NCBI GenBank assembly: GCA_043228905.1 | Contig: JBHGNT010000017.1 | Span: forward strand, 8,804,001 to 8,868,000 | Source of the DNA: Azolla caroliniana | Lineage: Eukaryota > Polypodiophyta | Length of the DNA stretch: 64,000 bases | Reading direction: 5' to 3' | Shown: one piece after another, positions 22,546 through 32,136 of the stretch | How positions within the stretch are numbered: position 1 is the first letter of the stretch | Layout: the number at the start of each line of letters is the position of its first letter | Position numbers and translations under genes: made by a program | Notes under the pieces: model-generated | Database searches by the model: none | What the model saw: the letters and a program-made list of their open reading frames with translations, nothing else | Told to the model about the DNA's origin: nothing

Positions 22546-23110
22546 TGTCATGAAGAATTTCGGCCAGAGGCGGAAACTGGGAAACATTGGCTACATCGGC
22601 GGGGTGCAACATGTGTGCTCACCCTTGTCCATTTAGTGTGAATAATGAGGGTGCCTTTATGGTGCCGAAGAGTAGTCAAGTCGGGACAGACGATCCCATA
22701 TAAGTCGGGATTTATCCCACATTGTAACGCATCCCTCTCCTTGTTCTATAAAAGGAAGGGAGCGGCCTTTGTGAAAGGGGTTGCCTATTTTGAGTGTGCG
22801 AGGTATACCACATAGGTCGAGCGTTAGGGTTAGGGTTTCTTTATCTTTATCTTCATCTTCGTCGGTTAGGGTTTTGAGTAGTCGTTTGGTGCGGCCTATG
22901 CGGCCACCATTTTGTAATCGTTCATTTCGTTTTAATACATCTCGTTGATCATCTTGCCTCCATCTTCCTCTTGTTCGACCTAATCTTTTGTTCATTCTTC
23001 TTCTTATTGAGCAAAGCTTCCATTCCGTGTCCGATTCCTTCTCCTCTACTCCTTAGTCCAGGACCCCCGTGGTCCCGCCCTGCTCCACGCACGCGCGTAG
23101 CAACGCGACA
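22546..23110 (+). repeat. 3' LTR of element C
   Basis: TGTCATG...GCGACA, 565 bp, then CCGG and the resumed copia B gag. Confidence 0.9.
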
Positions 23111-24060
23111 CCGGATCCTTCGGCGCAGTTCGATCACTGCCGGTTTCCTTTGTCGGTATGTCCGGAACCGGTCCTCTCCGAATTGGCACGCTTTTTCCAA
23201 CACTCCCTCTCCTTGTGGCCTTTCTTTCCATAGTACCAACATTTTCCTTGCCGGTTCTTGTCGCCTCGACTCCCTCTGTTTCCGGAGGGTCTGGAATTAC
23301 TGTCGGCATCACTTCAGTGCCTTCTTCCTTGATCCCGTCGGCCGCCTCCATTGCTTACCGACTTGCCTCGTCCGCCACGACCACGGGGCCTATCTCCCTC
23401 CGTGTACAACATCTTGCTGTCGGCATGCGTGCTTATCGTCGCACCCGCGTGGTTCTCCTCTAGAAGGAGCATCGACTGTAAGTAAAAAACGACGACGTAT
23501 TCTCCCGTGTACACACAGCAGTTCGGAACACTCCGAACATTGATGCCAAACCTGGACCATCTCGCTTTCGTCGATGTTCACATCGATGGAAGCTAAGGAG
23601 TCACATATGTCCTTGATCTTCGAGGTATAGTCAGCCACCGACAAATCGCGTTGTCGTAGGTTGCTCAGCTCCTGTCGGAGCTAAAACTTCCTAGCTATGG
23701 TGCTCGCGGCGAAGATCTTCTTCAGATTTTCCCACGCACCCTTCGGCGTTTTAGCATCCGGAACGTAGCTTAATAGCTGTTCGCCCACACAAGACATGAA
23801 GCAGTACAGTACTCTGCTCGCCGACTGTTCCCAAGTCAAGAAGTCTTTGTGTGTCGACTCAGGTGTTGTGTCATTTGCTCCGTCAACATAGCTCCAGTAA
23901 CCGTGTCCGAGCAGGTACTGGTGCATCTTGTAAGACCAAGATGCGTAGTTGTTTCTATCGAACTTCTCTGTCGGAAGCGAGCTAACCATGCCTCTATCCA
24001 TCGGTTTTGCCTGTTCTTCTTGGTTGGTTTTTCTTCCAAGCTATGTCAGCTACAAAGGTT
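23111..24060 (-). pseudogene. gag: gag of copia B
   Basis: Minus-strand copia gag from ATG at 24,001: SSLPTEKFDRNNYASWSYKM, FLTWEQSASRVLYC, AWENLKKIFAAST, then LSVADYTSKIKDICDSLASI. An in-frame TAG (one transition from CAG) lies near 23,681 and a frameshift near 23,510. The zinc knuckle (23,180-23,260) reads KCWYYGKKGHKERECW, so the second Cys of CX2C is Tyr and zinc binding should fail. In an active copy gag packages the RNA. Confidence 0.85.
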
Positions 24061-24073
24061 CTCAACCCTCGCA

Positions 24074-24084
24074 CTCTGATACCA
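24074..24084 (-). other. Primer binding site of copia B (iMet)
   Basis: Minus-strand TGGTATCAGAG starts directly at the LTR end, the standard iMet site of plant copia. Confidence 0.9.
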
Positions 24085-24536
24085 TGAAAAGAATTGCGTG
24101 CGGAAGCAATATAAAAAACTGAACAACAGAAAATGTAGGTTGAATGGAAAGCTTAGGTTTGCATAGTACGCACGGGAGAGACACACAGAGAGAGTAAACA
24201 CAAGAATCTAATTCAAAAATAATACTTAATCTGTACATAGGATGTGCTCAGTGAGCACTTTTATACAAGCCCTGACAATCGAGCTGACACACGTACAGAT
24301 AGTACTTGACTGCTCATAAAGGAGCCTCGACTCTTACTCCCAAAACTATTCCTTACGAGGAATATCTTTGTAACGGCCTTTCGGTTTACGCACCGATACG
24401 GCCTTCCTACGCACCGGTTTGTGTACCGGTTTACGCATCCGTTTTCACACCGGTCCGGCCTAACCGATCGGTCCCAACCGATCCGGTCCTCGGCTTGCTC
24501 AGCCGATCCGACCGATGTTGAGTTTGTCTCTCAACA
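24085..24536 (-). repeat. 5' LTR of copia B
   Basis: 452 bp, TGAAAAG...CTCAACA on the plus strand. Related to the left copy with many scattered substitutions, so B is older than J and T1. Confidence 0.88.
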
Positions 24537-25727
24537 ATTCTCCGTGTTAAACCTTCTAAGCACCTTTCTAATGTAATTGGATTGGGAGAACCGGTGAGCC
24601 TTCATCATCCAATTTCACTTGATCCTCATGCCCAAGATATGTTAGGCTTGTCCGAGTTCCCTCATCGAGAATTTATCGTGAAAGCTCTGTTTTAATCTTC
24701 CTATTTCTGCTTGATTGTTGCTTGCAATTAGTATATCGTCAACATATAGGGTTAGGTAGATCCGGGACTTGTTAGCCAATTGTTGGATGTACATGCATGG
24801 GTCAGAGTCCGACCAGTTGTAACCGAGCTACCAGATGTAGGTATCAAACTTTTGATACCACATTCTTGGTGCTTGCTTGAGGCCATATAGGTTCTTCTTT
24901 AGCTTGCAAATGAGATGACCTTACTCCCCCATCACCGTGAACCCTACTAGTGGAGACATGTTAATGTCTTCGTCAAGATCTTTGTGTAGGAAGGCTGTTT
25001 TGACGTCTAACTGTTCCAGCTCCAGGTCTTCCATCGCCATGAACTTGAAAAGGAGCTGAAGGGTGGTCATTTTGACTACGAACGAGAAGATCTCGTTGTA
25101 ATCAACCGCATGTTCCTGTTTGAAACCTTTGGTGACGAACCAAGCTTTGTACTTGGGTCGTTCTGAACTAGATACATATTTGTATCGGTAGACCCATTTG
25201 CATGGTAATGTCTTTTGTTGAACTGGTAGTTCAATCAGCTCCGAGGTTTTGTTCGCCTGTATCGAGTCCATCTTGGATATCATCGCTTCAAACCATGTGT
25301 CGGTGTTCTGTGCAGCAATAGCTTCTTCATATGAGCTAGGTTCGTTTAAATTAGTGTACTTGACGTAGTCGAGCCCGGTTGGTAAAACTTTGCCAGCCTT
25401 CGGACTTGTCCCGATCTCCTAGGTGCCGATTTTGTCAATTCGGAATCTTTGATTGGTTCTGGTGTCCAATCTTCATTAGTTGAACCATTTCAGGGGTCCT
25501 TTGGGATGACTCGCACCTAAAATAGGATTTCAACGATGTCGAATGATCCTCCCCTTCTTCGAGATCGATTGACAAATGGGTTGGTGCCTTGGTCGGTTCA
25601 ACCCGATTTGGTCTTCTCTATTTTGAGTCTGCCCTTTTCAGTTTTGCCTTGGTCGAATGATTCGGCTCTTGCCGATCATCGCCCTTTGGCTTTATCAACT
25701 CTTGATGATTTTCCCTCTTTTGCCCTT
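24537..25727 (-). pseudogene. RT half of copia A
   Basis: Continues copia A beyond B. Minus-strand RT: LPCKWVYRYKYVSSSERPKY, KAWFVTKGFKQEHAVDYNEI, LDVKTAFLHKDLDEDI, then in broken frames TLYVDDILIASNNQAEIGRL (catalytic YVDD, 24,690-24,750), MRELGQA and SNYIRKVLRRFNTEN at the B boundary. Stops and small indels interrupt it. From about 25,400 to 25,727 it is the weakly conserved integrase-RT linker. The integrase end is missing. Confidence 0.82.
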
Positions 25728-25829
25728 GTAAATGAATACGTGCGGAAGGTTAACAGACACAACTGGGTAACAAAAGACAAAAGACAAGAGACAAGGAAGG
25801 TTTAATGGAAATCTTAATCAAAACAACGT
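25728..25829 (-). repeat. Copia LTR end fragment S
   Basis: TACGTGCGGAAGGTTAACAG and GGTTTAATGGAAATCTTA resemble the end of the copia B LTR (GCGTGCGGAAGC, GGTTTAATGGAAAGCTTA). Only about 100 bp remains before the LTR of element D. Confidence 0.55.
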
Positions 25830-26728
25830 TGTCGTAGTGTAATTCGCACACTACGTGAAAATTGCATTTTTGTCCCTCCGGATAGGACAAGGAGGAATCA
25901 GCAGGGAGGAACCGGTAAGGAGGACCCAGTAAGGAGAACCGGTGAGACCGGATGAAGGAGGGACCGACAAGGAGGACTTGGTAAGGAGACCCGGTAAGAA
26001 CCGGATCAAGTAGAATTGGCAAGAGCCGGATAAAGAAGGCCGGTGACAATCTCTTACCGGATGAAGAGCCAAATTTGTAAATAGAAAAAAGATTGTTACG
26101 TGCATAGGGCAAGATTTGAACCCTATACCTCCACATAGACAAACCCTAACCTTAGCATTGTACTAACTTATCCTAAGTGTTCTAAATATAGATTTAAATT
26201 ATTTTTTTTAAGACCTTTACTTATGCCTACCTTTATTAAAAGGTAAGTCATGCATTTTTAGAATGCGTGAATACTTTATTTATAAGAAAAATGTAAACCA
26301 ATAAAAAATTACTCGTGCACATCTAGCGAGCATGAGCACTATATTTAGGAAATAAAAGAATAGTGTAAAAAGAAACTCATGCACATTTAGTGTGCATGAA
26401 CACCTTAGAAAAAGCATGAAGCTATGCTTAGCCTCTTCCATCCTTATATAAGGAGGAGAGAAAGATGTACGATCTTGTTGATTTTCTTACAAGGATTGAT
26501 CAATCTAATATATTCGTGGGATTCATGAGTTTATCATCAAAATTCTCTTTCTTACAATCTAAATATTGATGTAATACACTAAACACGTGGGATTCACAAA
26601 TTTTATTTCTTGCTTCTCTTTCTACCTATTCATAACTAGCCTTATATTGTATTCTTCTTTCTCCTAGTCCAAAACCTCAGTGGTTCCCACCTGACTCACG
26701 CAATGATCCGGAGTCGAAAGGCACGACA
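25830..26728 (+). repeat. 5' LTR of element D
   Basis: TGTCGTAG...GCACGACA, 899 bp. ACGT precedes it at 25,826-25,829. TATA-like CCTTATATAAGGAGG is near 26,450. The end block AGTCCAAAACCTCAGTGGT is shared with C, G and the solo LTR at 42,777. Confidence 0.8.
26105..26178 (-). other. tRNA-like stretch in D LTR
   Basis: Minus-strand GGGTTCAAATCTT (26,111-26,123) resembles a B box; a weak A-box-like TAGGATAAGTTAGTACAATG lies at 26,156-26,175. Confidence 0.35.
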
Positions 26729-26732
26729 CAAG

Positions 26733-26751
26733 TGGTGAACCCGACGTGAAA
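26733..26751 (+). other. Primer binding site of D, probable tRNA-Trp
   Basis: TGGTGAACCCGACGTGAAA, 4 bases after the LTR end. Shared with E and, with changes, with C and G. Confidence 0.75.
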
Positions 26752-27620
26752 CCGGGTGGCAAGGAGATGGAAAATCAACCAGGGGCTAACAACATGATGG
26801 CGATGTTTGAGCGGATGCTACAAGAACAACGCGCGATGTCGGAGATTGCGGTGGCAGTAGAGCAGCTCGTGCAACGGAACGGGAAATTGAACGGGAAAGA
26901 CGTGTCGCGATATATGCGAGATTACAAGGTGGAAATGCTACGGTGCGGGATTTCGGAAGGACTGCAAGTGACATCCTTCAACCGGGTGGCGACCGATGGG
27001 CTTCAAGGGAGTATCCACGGGATATGGCAGCAATATCCGATGTGGGAGGCATTTGAAGAGGCGCTAAAGACCATGTTCGCCATCGAGGACTCCTCCAAGG
27101 CAACGAGGAGGGGATTCGAAGATTGGGTGGAAACACCGGAAAAGGGGATGAAGGTCCTTGATATGTTTTCGTCATTCGAAAGTCGGTTCGGGAGGTTGTC
27201 TGCGAGAGATCAAGCTATCCTCACACCGGACAAAGTGATCATGTTCCTAAGAGCCGTGGACATTCGGGACCGGAAAGATCTTGGAGTTCTTTTGGAGGAC
27301 ACGACCACAGAGAGTGGCCTCACCGAAACATGGGAAAGCGTGCAGGATATCATCGCACGATACACGAAGAGGGGGCAATGGCTTGTTAGCGAAGAAAAGA
27401 GGGTTTCAGAACCGATTCCGAAACCGAGATCCGGATTGGAAGACCATCAATTGAGGGCTCGGAAGACTACGACTGAGAAGGGAATCGATGCAACCACGGT
27501 GGAGCAGTTGCTGAAAGAAATGGAGAATCTGAAATGGAGCAGTTGCTGAAAGAAATCGGGATGGTAAAGACGTCGGATGACCACCGAACATGATCGGAGG
27601 GATGCGACGAGCACAAGGAG
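26746..27620 (+). pseudogene. gag: gag of element D
   Basis: From ATG 26,746 (or MENQPG at 26,767): AVEQLVQRNGKLNGKDVSRY, MWEAFEEALKTMF, FEDWVETPEKGMK, LTPDKVIMFLRAVDIRD, GLTETWESVQDII. It is collinear with C gag and with the decayed E gag. Tandem words LLKEMENLK / LLKEIGMVK mark a short duplication near 27,510-27,560, where the frame breaks. A later frame (27,669-27,944) may be the gag tail. No zinc knuckle is seen. Confidence 0.8.
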
Positions 27621-27668
27621 GCGTTACGACGGGATCTTATCTACTACGAGGGAAATCGGATCCATTCG

Positions 27669-28188
27669 ATGGACTCTCGGAAGCCAGTCCGACCGAACTT
27701 TTGGAAAGGCGGCATGAAGAAGGTCCTCGAGGAGGAAATAGCGACAAAAAGTGATTATGCGACAACTGCGGGAATACGTGTCGGGGAGTCATCGGGAGCA
27801 AAGGCGTCTTTTTGGCCGGAAGTGCTAGAAAACCCCGAGAAAACCGATTCCAATGATATCCTAGGCACCGCAGAAGGCATCCGAGAAGCTATAGGATGGG
27901 AGTGTCCCATTGATAAGAATAGTGTACATGTGCCAATTGCATGAGGTGTATGTAGACGAGAAACAACGGTGCACGGATGATGCGACTAGACCATCAAAGA
28001 CACCAGAAAGCTAGAACTTTGGAGGGAAGGGGAAAGAAAAGACGATTTCGACATTCAAACTCGCCTCAGACATCGAACAACAAACGGACTTGAAAAAAGT
28101 GTTTGAGGAGAGAATCCTCGAGAGCCGAGTGGAATTTTCGCTTCGGGAATTACTCAGAATAGCGAAGAAGTAGTTCCATGATCTTCTT
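27669..28188 (+). pseudogene. gag-protease linker of D
   Basis: A 91-codon frame (27,669-27,944) with no recognised domain, then broken frames. E has comparable low-similarity sequence in the same place. I assign no function. Confidence 0.4.
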
Positions 28189-28621
28189 GTGGATCTTGTT
28201 AAGAGAAAGAGACAAAGGACGGAGGAGAACACTCCAAGGGTAAATGCGAACACGGTTTTAATGAATGACACCGAAGTGGAGGACGAAATTCCGAACTCCC
28301 ACTACACAAGGCCACACTGGGCACGTGCAACTACGGAGACTCCGGTCCGAATCGGCAACATCAAAGAGCCCGTGCTAGCATTGATTGATCACGGATTGGA
28401 GATCAATTTGATGTCCAAGGAATTCTACCAGAAGGGGAAGTGGCTTGTAAACAGTAACCATGGATGGAAGATCCGGGCAACCACTAAAGGAACAAAATAT
28501 CTATTTGTGGCTTGTCCGGATCGAACAGTGAAGATTGGGGATGTCGAGATCGACCAAAATTTCTTCGTACAAGAGGAGGTCTCACATTCCGTGATCCTTG
28601 GGCAATCCTTTATCACGGCTT
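28189..28621 (+). pseudogene. Aspartic protease of D, N-terminal part
   Basis: PVLALIDHGLEINLMSKEFY (28,366-28,425) aligns to retroelement protease active sites, with DHG in place of DSG/DTG. E has VVALIDHGSEINLMSTELY. The flap-side motif VSHSVILGQSFITA ends at the J insertion. The matching C-terminal part resumes at 38,424. Confidence 0.82.
28617..28621. repeat. Target duplication GGCTT, left side of J
   Basis: GGCTT, repeated at 38,419-38,423. Confidence 0.97.
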
Positions 28622-29011
28622 TGTTGTCTGCCTGGCCGGACTAGCCTCAACACAGGTGTCTATCCGACACTTCTCCAAAGGGGTGGTAAGGATTGGATGC
28701 TAGGTTACACGCGTAAGATGATTACAATTAAGCACCGACAGCAAACAATACGAAGATACAGATAAACACGCAATAATTACTTTTGTATTACTTCCGTCCC
28801 ACCCTTTACAATTCATCGGATCCTTTTATAGGCATCCGGCAAGGTTACAATCGGTGCGCTTAGGCAACCGACATCCGAATCGGTCTGGATCCGGATTGGT
28901 ACAACTGTATCGGATCCGTCCCTCCGAATAATAATTCTACTATTATTTACTTCCTATTATCCGATCCGACTCCGCCTTCCCACTTGTCCTTGCTCTTCTG
29001 ACCGGCCAACA
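28622..29011 (-). repeat. 3' LTR of J
   Basis: TGTTGTCTG...GGCCAACA on the plus strand, 390 bp. Confidence 0.97.
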
Positions 29012-29051
29012 CATGGCACGCCCGTGGGAAAGTGCCTTGCACTTCGAATCC
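29012..29051 (-). other. Conserved block in place of polypurine tract
   Basis: Minus-strand AAGTGCAAGGCACTTTCCCA then CGGGCGTGCCATG abuts the 3' LTR. T1 and N have close matches; K has CCCATAGGCGTGCGAAG. It is GC-rich and not purine-rich. Confidence 0.65.
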
Positions 29052-31670
29052 ACTCCCGGCCTCATTCTTCCTCCAAAATATCGAGCACACTCTGCTCGAT
29101 GGTGTCAAGTGGTGCTTCTTCCTCCTGTTCCTTGCCTGCCTGGTCTTCGACCTCCGGTTGGGTTGGCTGTTCCGTAAAAATTTGCTGCTCCGGCTCTGCT
29201 TGATTCTGTGGTGCCGGTGCTTCCTCGTCGCTTCGTCCGGGTTCTTCCTGTTCTCCCTCTGTTCCAGGCTCTGTTCTGTTACCAGTGTCGCTTTCTCCGG
29301 TCTCGACTGGTCGGCTCGGTACGCCTTCTTACTCTGCTCTGGTGTCTTCCGGTCTCAGCTCTTCTTCTTCTCCGGCATCGGTCTGCTCCTGCTCTTCTTC
29401 TTCTCCTTCGAACGGAAGTTCTTCTTCGGGTATTCCTCGTCGGGGTTGTTCGGTGTCGGTTGGTTCAACTTCAGCCGGTCGCTCTCCCTCACTTATAGTG
29501 ATTGGCGTCGTTCTTTCCTTGGCTTCCTGTCGTACCCGGTCCTGCTCCTATTTCTCCAACTCCAACTGAGTTGCGAGCTGCCCGTCATCCAACCTCTCTA
29601 CCAACCCTCGGATTTCTTTGAGATGTTCTTCCGCTAAAGTGTAGAAATCCTCCGACAATTCTTCCCGAATGGCGACGATACTTTCTTCATCCATCTTGTA
29701 GAACTTGTCACCGGTCTTCCTCCGATTCTCGGCATCCGCTCGGAGTGTCTGCAGCTCGGCTGCCTGTTGTGACCACTCCTTCCATAGCTTTTCCGTACTT
29801 TCGTTGATGCTTGCCTGAGCTCGGGTACTCCAACCTGACATGATGAGCTTGATCCGGTCCACCCCCGCCTTAGCATGCGCATAAGCTTCTTGCTTTTCCT
29901 TCCTTGCCCGTTTTATAATGTCGGCCATTATCTGAGCTTGGGCCTCGTAATCCGCTTTCTGCTTTTCATAGGTACTTTGCAGTTTGCTGATCGTGAAGGT
30001 CGATCTTTCCTTTTCTTCATTCCCGATCTTGGTCAGATCCAGCTTTTCCCGCCTTAGCGCCTCTAATTCCTTCCTTCTCTCCGTCGCTTGGGTTATTTCC
30101 GCCAACAATGCTTCCTTTTTGGCACTGACCTCATCCATTGCCTTAGCCAGGTCTAATTGGGTCTCTTTGAGCTGTTCTTTCAGCTTCTCTATTTCCCGGT
30201 CGTAGTCTGCTGCCCGTTTCTTGTTGTCCGACTCGGCCTGCTTGTGATCTCGGTAGAGACGGTCGAAGTCCTCCGTCTTCTGCTTGAGGCGTCGGTTTGC
30301 CTGAGCTCTTAACTGGTTGTCCCGGTCCTTCTGTTGTCGGAGTTCTTCCTGCAGTCGTTCTATCTCCTGCTCGGCATGTCGACGCAGTCGGTCCTTCTCC
30401 TTTTGCAGCTTCTCTTTTTCTTCTTGCAGTCGGCTGTTGTTGTATGCGTCAGCTGTTGCCTACACGTTTCTTCTTCCTCTAACTGGTCCGCTACTCCCGA
30501 TAATTGCTCCGAAAGCCATCTCAGCCATTGTGGCTTTGTGCTTCCTATGTCGGGGTGGCCTTGCTCACTTCTACTCCTTAACTCAGTCTGTTTTTCCGGC
30601 CTTTTTTTTGGCTCCGGCGCTTGTTCATTCTTCTTCTCTGGGATGACCGGTTCTCTGAAGTCCGGCCTAACCGGTGTCGGTGCTGCTTCCCTCGGTACGG
30701 GTTCCGGTACTGCTTCCGCCTCGGCTATTGGAGGTGGTCTTTGCGCCCTCTGCTGAGTTTTGTCAACTGGTGGAGCCGGTCCTTTCGCCTGTCTCTCCCG
30801 ACCTTGTCTTGCTGGGAGTCTTACCAGTGGTTCGGATGAGTCTTCTGTTTCAGCTTCCTCCTCCGGTGCGGCTACCAAACGGACCTTTTGTATAAAGACT
30901 TCTGGTTCCGGTTCCGGCTGTCGCAGCGTTATATTGATTGGTTTGAGCGCTACCGGTTCCTCCTCGGCCGATTTCCCTTTGCCTTTTCCTGCCGGTTTTG
31001 CCTTTGTTGCCGGTTCCTGTTGCTGTCGGGATGGTCCTTCCCCCCGCTGTTCTGCTTCTTGCTGGGTCCATCCGGGGGTGTGTTTCTCCAGGATCTGTCG
31101 GCGCTTTGTGACCTTTTTTGGCATCGTCTCCTGCCGACCTCTTTTCTTTTGTGTGATGGGGAGCACTGGTGGGACTAACACCGTTAGCCATTGTGCTATC
31201 CCGGCCCATGTCTTTTTTCCTTCCACAAGATTCTTGATGGCCTCCTTCAATCCTTCAGTTATGAAATGGAGCCAGTCTACTTGTAATCCTTCATACGCTG
31301 CTATTAAGAACGCTGCCCGGTACCTGGCTATGGCCGGGGGACGAGGATTCACGAATCCGTATTCCATCATGGCGCGGGCCACTTCTCCGAACAACAGGTT
31401 CTCTCCGCCCTGTGTTCGGTACGCCTTGCTGCTGATAGAATACTCACCGAAATATTCGAACAGGATTTCACTTGAAGGGTTTTCGATTGTTTGAAGCCCT
31501 CCTGCTTTTATCCCCGTGAGCGCCTGCATCGCTCCTTCCGTGATTTCTGATAAATCAATCGATGCTGTCGCCTGCTCTGGTTCTGCGTGTGGTGGAGCGT
31601 CGGCGATCCTCAACAATCCTTTTAACCCGTTCTCCCTCATCCATTGGCGTGCCTCCTCCGACAGTACCAT
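29052..31670 (-). pseudogene. 3' accessory ORF of J (coiled-coil protein)
   Basis: Starts at ATG 31,670 (MVLSEEARQW). N-terminal domain of about 170 residues: MRENGLKGLLRIADAPPH, YFGEYSISSKAYRTQGGE, FVNPRPP, AAYEGLQVDWLHF. Then a basic and Pro/Glu-rich linker. After a one-base frameshift near 30,455 comes about 300 residues of heptad-rich coiled coil (30,450-29,560), holding the block ADAENRRKTGDKFYKMDEES with IREELSEDF next. An acidic tail ends in SVLDILEEE at 29,054. In-frame stops at 29,548 and near 29,330 are one transition from CAG/CAA. I do not recognise the family. Coiled coils suggest a self-assembling structural protein; this is inference. Copies in Q, K, L and N show it belongs to the lineage. 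Confidence 0.8.
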
Positions 31671-32136
31671 TGTTTCGAATTCTTCTTCTGCTGTCTGTTG
31701 TTCGGGATCGGGCTGTGTGTGCGTTGTGCGTCGGATCGCTCTTCTGTGCTTCTGCGCCTGTGTGTAGGAAAATTCGTAAAAAGTAAGTCCTTCGCAGGCC
31801 TGTGTCTTATATAGTAGCTTTTGCCTCGAGCCGCCCTTTTTCGTTTCCCGCGCATGTTCCTCTCCCACCATAATTAGTATGTCCTTTCTTGCTTGCCGCG
31901 TGTGAGTGCCCACGTTCCATGCTTTAAATAGCAAGTACGCGCACGTCCTTCTTTAATGCATGGCGCCTCTTCGTTGCATGGTGGCGCTCCCACCTCTTGT
32001 GATCTCCCCATCACTACTATGATTCGCGCCGATTTGGCCCACGTCATTTTTATTTTTATTTTTATTTTATTTTATTTTATTTTTCTTCTTTCTTTCTTTT
32101 TTTTATTTTTATTTTTTTCTCTTTGTTTGGACCACG
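31671..32136 (-). other. pol-accessory ORF spacer of J
   Basis: Holds a TTTTA/ATTTTT microsatellite (32,044-32,115, A-rich in the sense direction), then a sense TATA-like GCTATTTAAAGC near 31,920. Sense codons upstream of ATG 31,670 (LTFYEFSYTQAQKHRRAIRR) resemble the sequence upstream of the Q start. K and L also have A-rich repeats and TATA-like words here. Confidence 0.55.

Larger units (their letters stand above)
17327..23110 (+). mobile_element. gag-only gypsy element C
   Basis: Plus-strand LTR element with a CCGG duplication (17,323-17,326; 23,111-23,114), LTRs of 569 and 565 bp, a Trp-type primer site at 18,238, a gag frame and a long tandem repeat array, but no protease, RT or integrase. 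It resembles the TR-GAG class of non-autonomous plant elements. It sits in copia B. The 5' LTR is followed by a 176-bp copy of B gag and a second partial LTR, a rearrangement described separately. Confidence 0.85.
12983..24536 (-). mobile_element. Ty1/copia element B, with C nested in it
   Basis: Minus-strand copia with two LTRs (454 and 452 bp), an iMet primer site next to the right LTR, gag on the right, then protease, integrase, RT and RNase H leftwards, and a polypurine tract by the left LTR. Element C interrupts it between the gag zinc knuckle and protease. B lies within copia A. I see no matching target duplication (12,978-12,982 GTTGG against 24,537-24,541 ATTCT), so an edge may be altered. 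Confidence 0.9.

Noticed and set aside
12978-24541. Target duplication of copia B
   Set aside because: GTTGG and ATTCT do not match at any plausible edge, so none is claimed.
30760-31494. 244-codon plus-strand frame
   Set aside because: Antisense shadow of the J accessory ORF.
29052-31670. Accessory ORF as a classical env gene
   Set aside because: Position fits, but no signal peptide, membrane segment or glycoprotein pattern is visible; the protein is coiled-coil and acidic.
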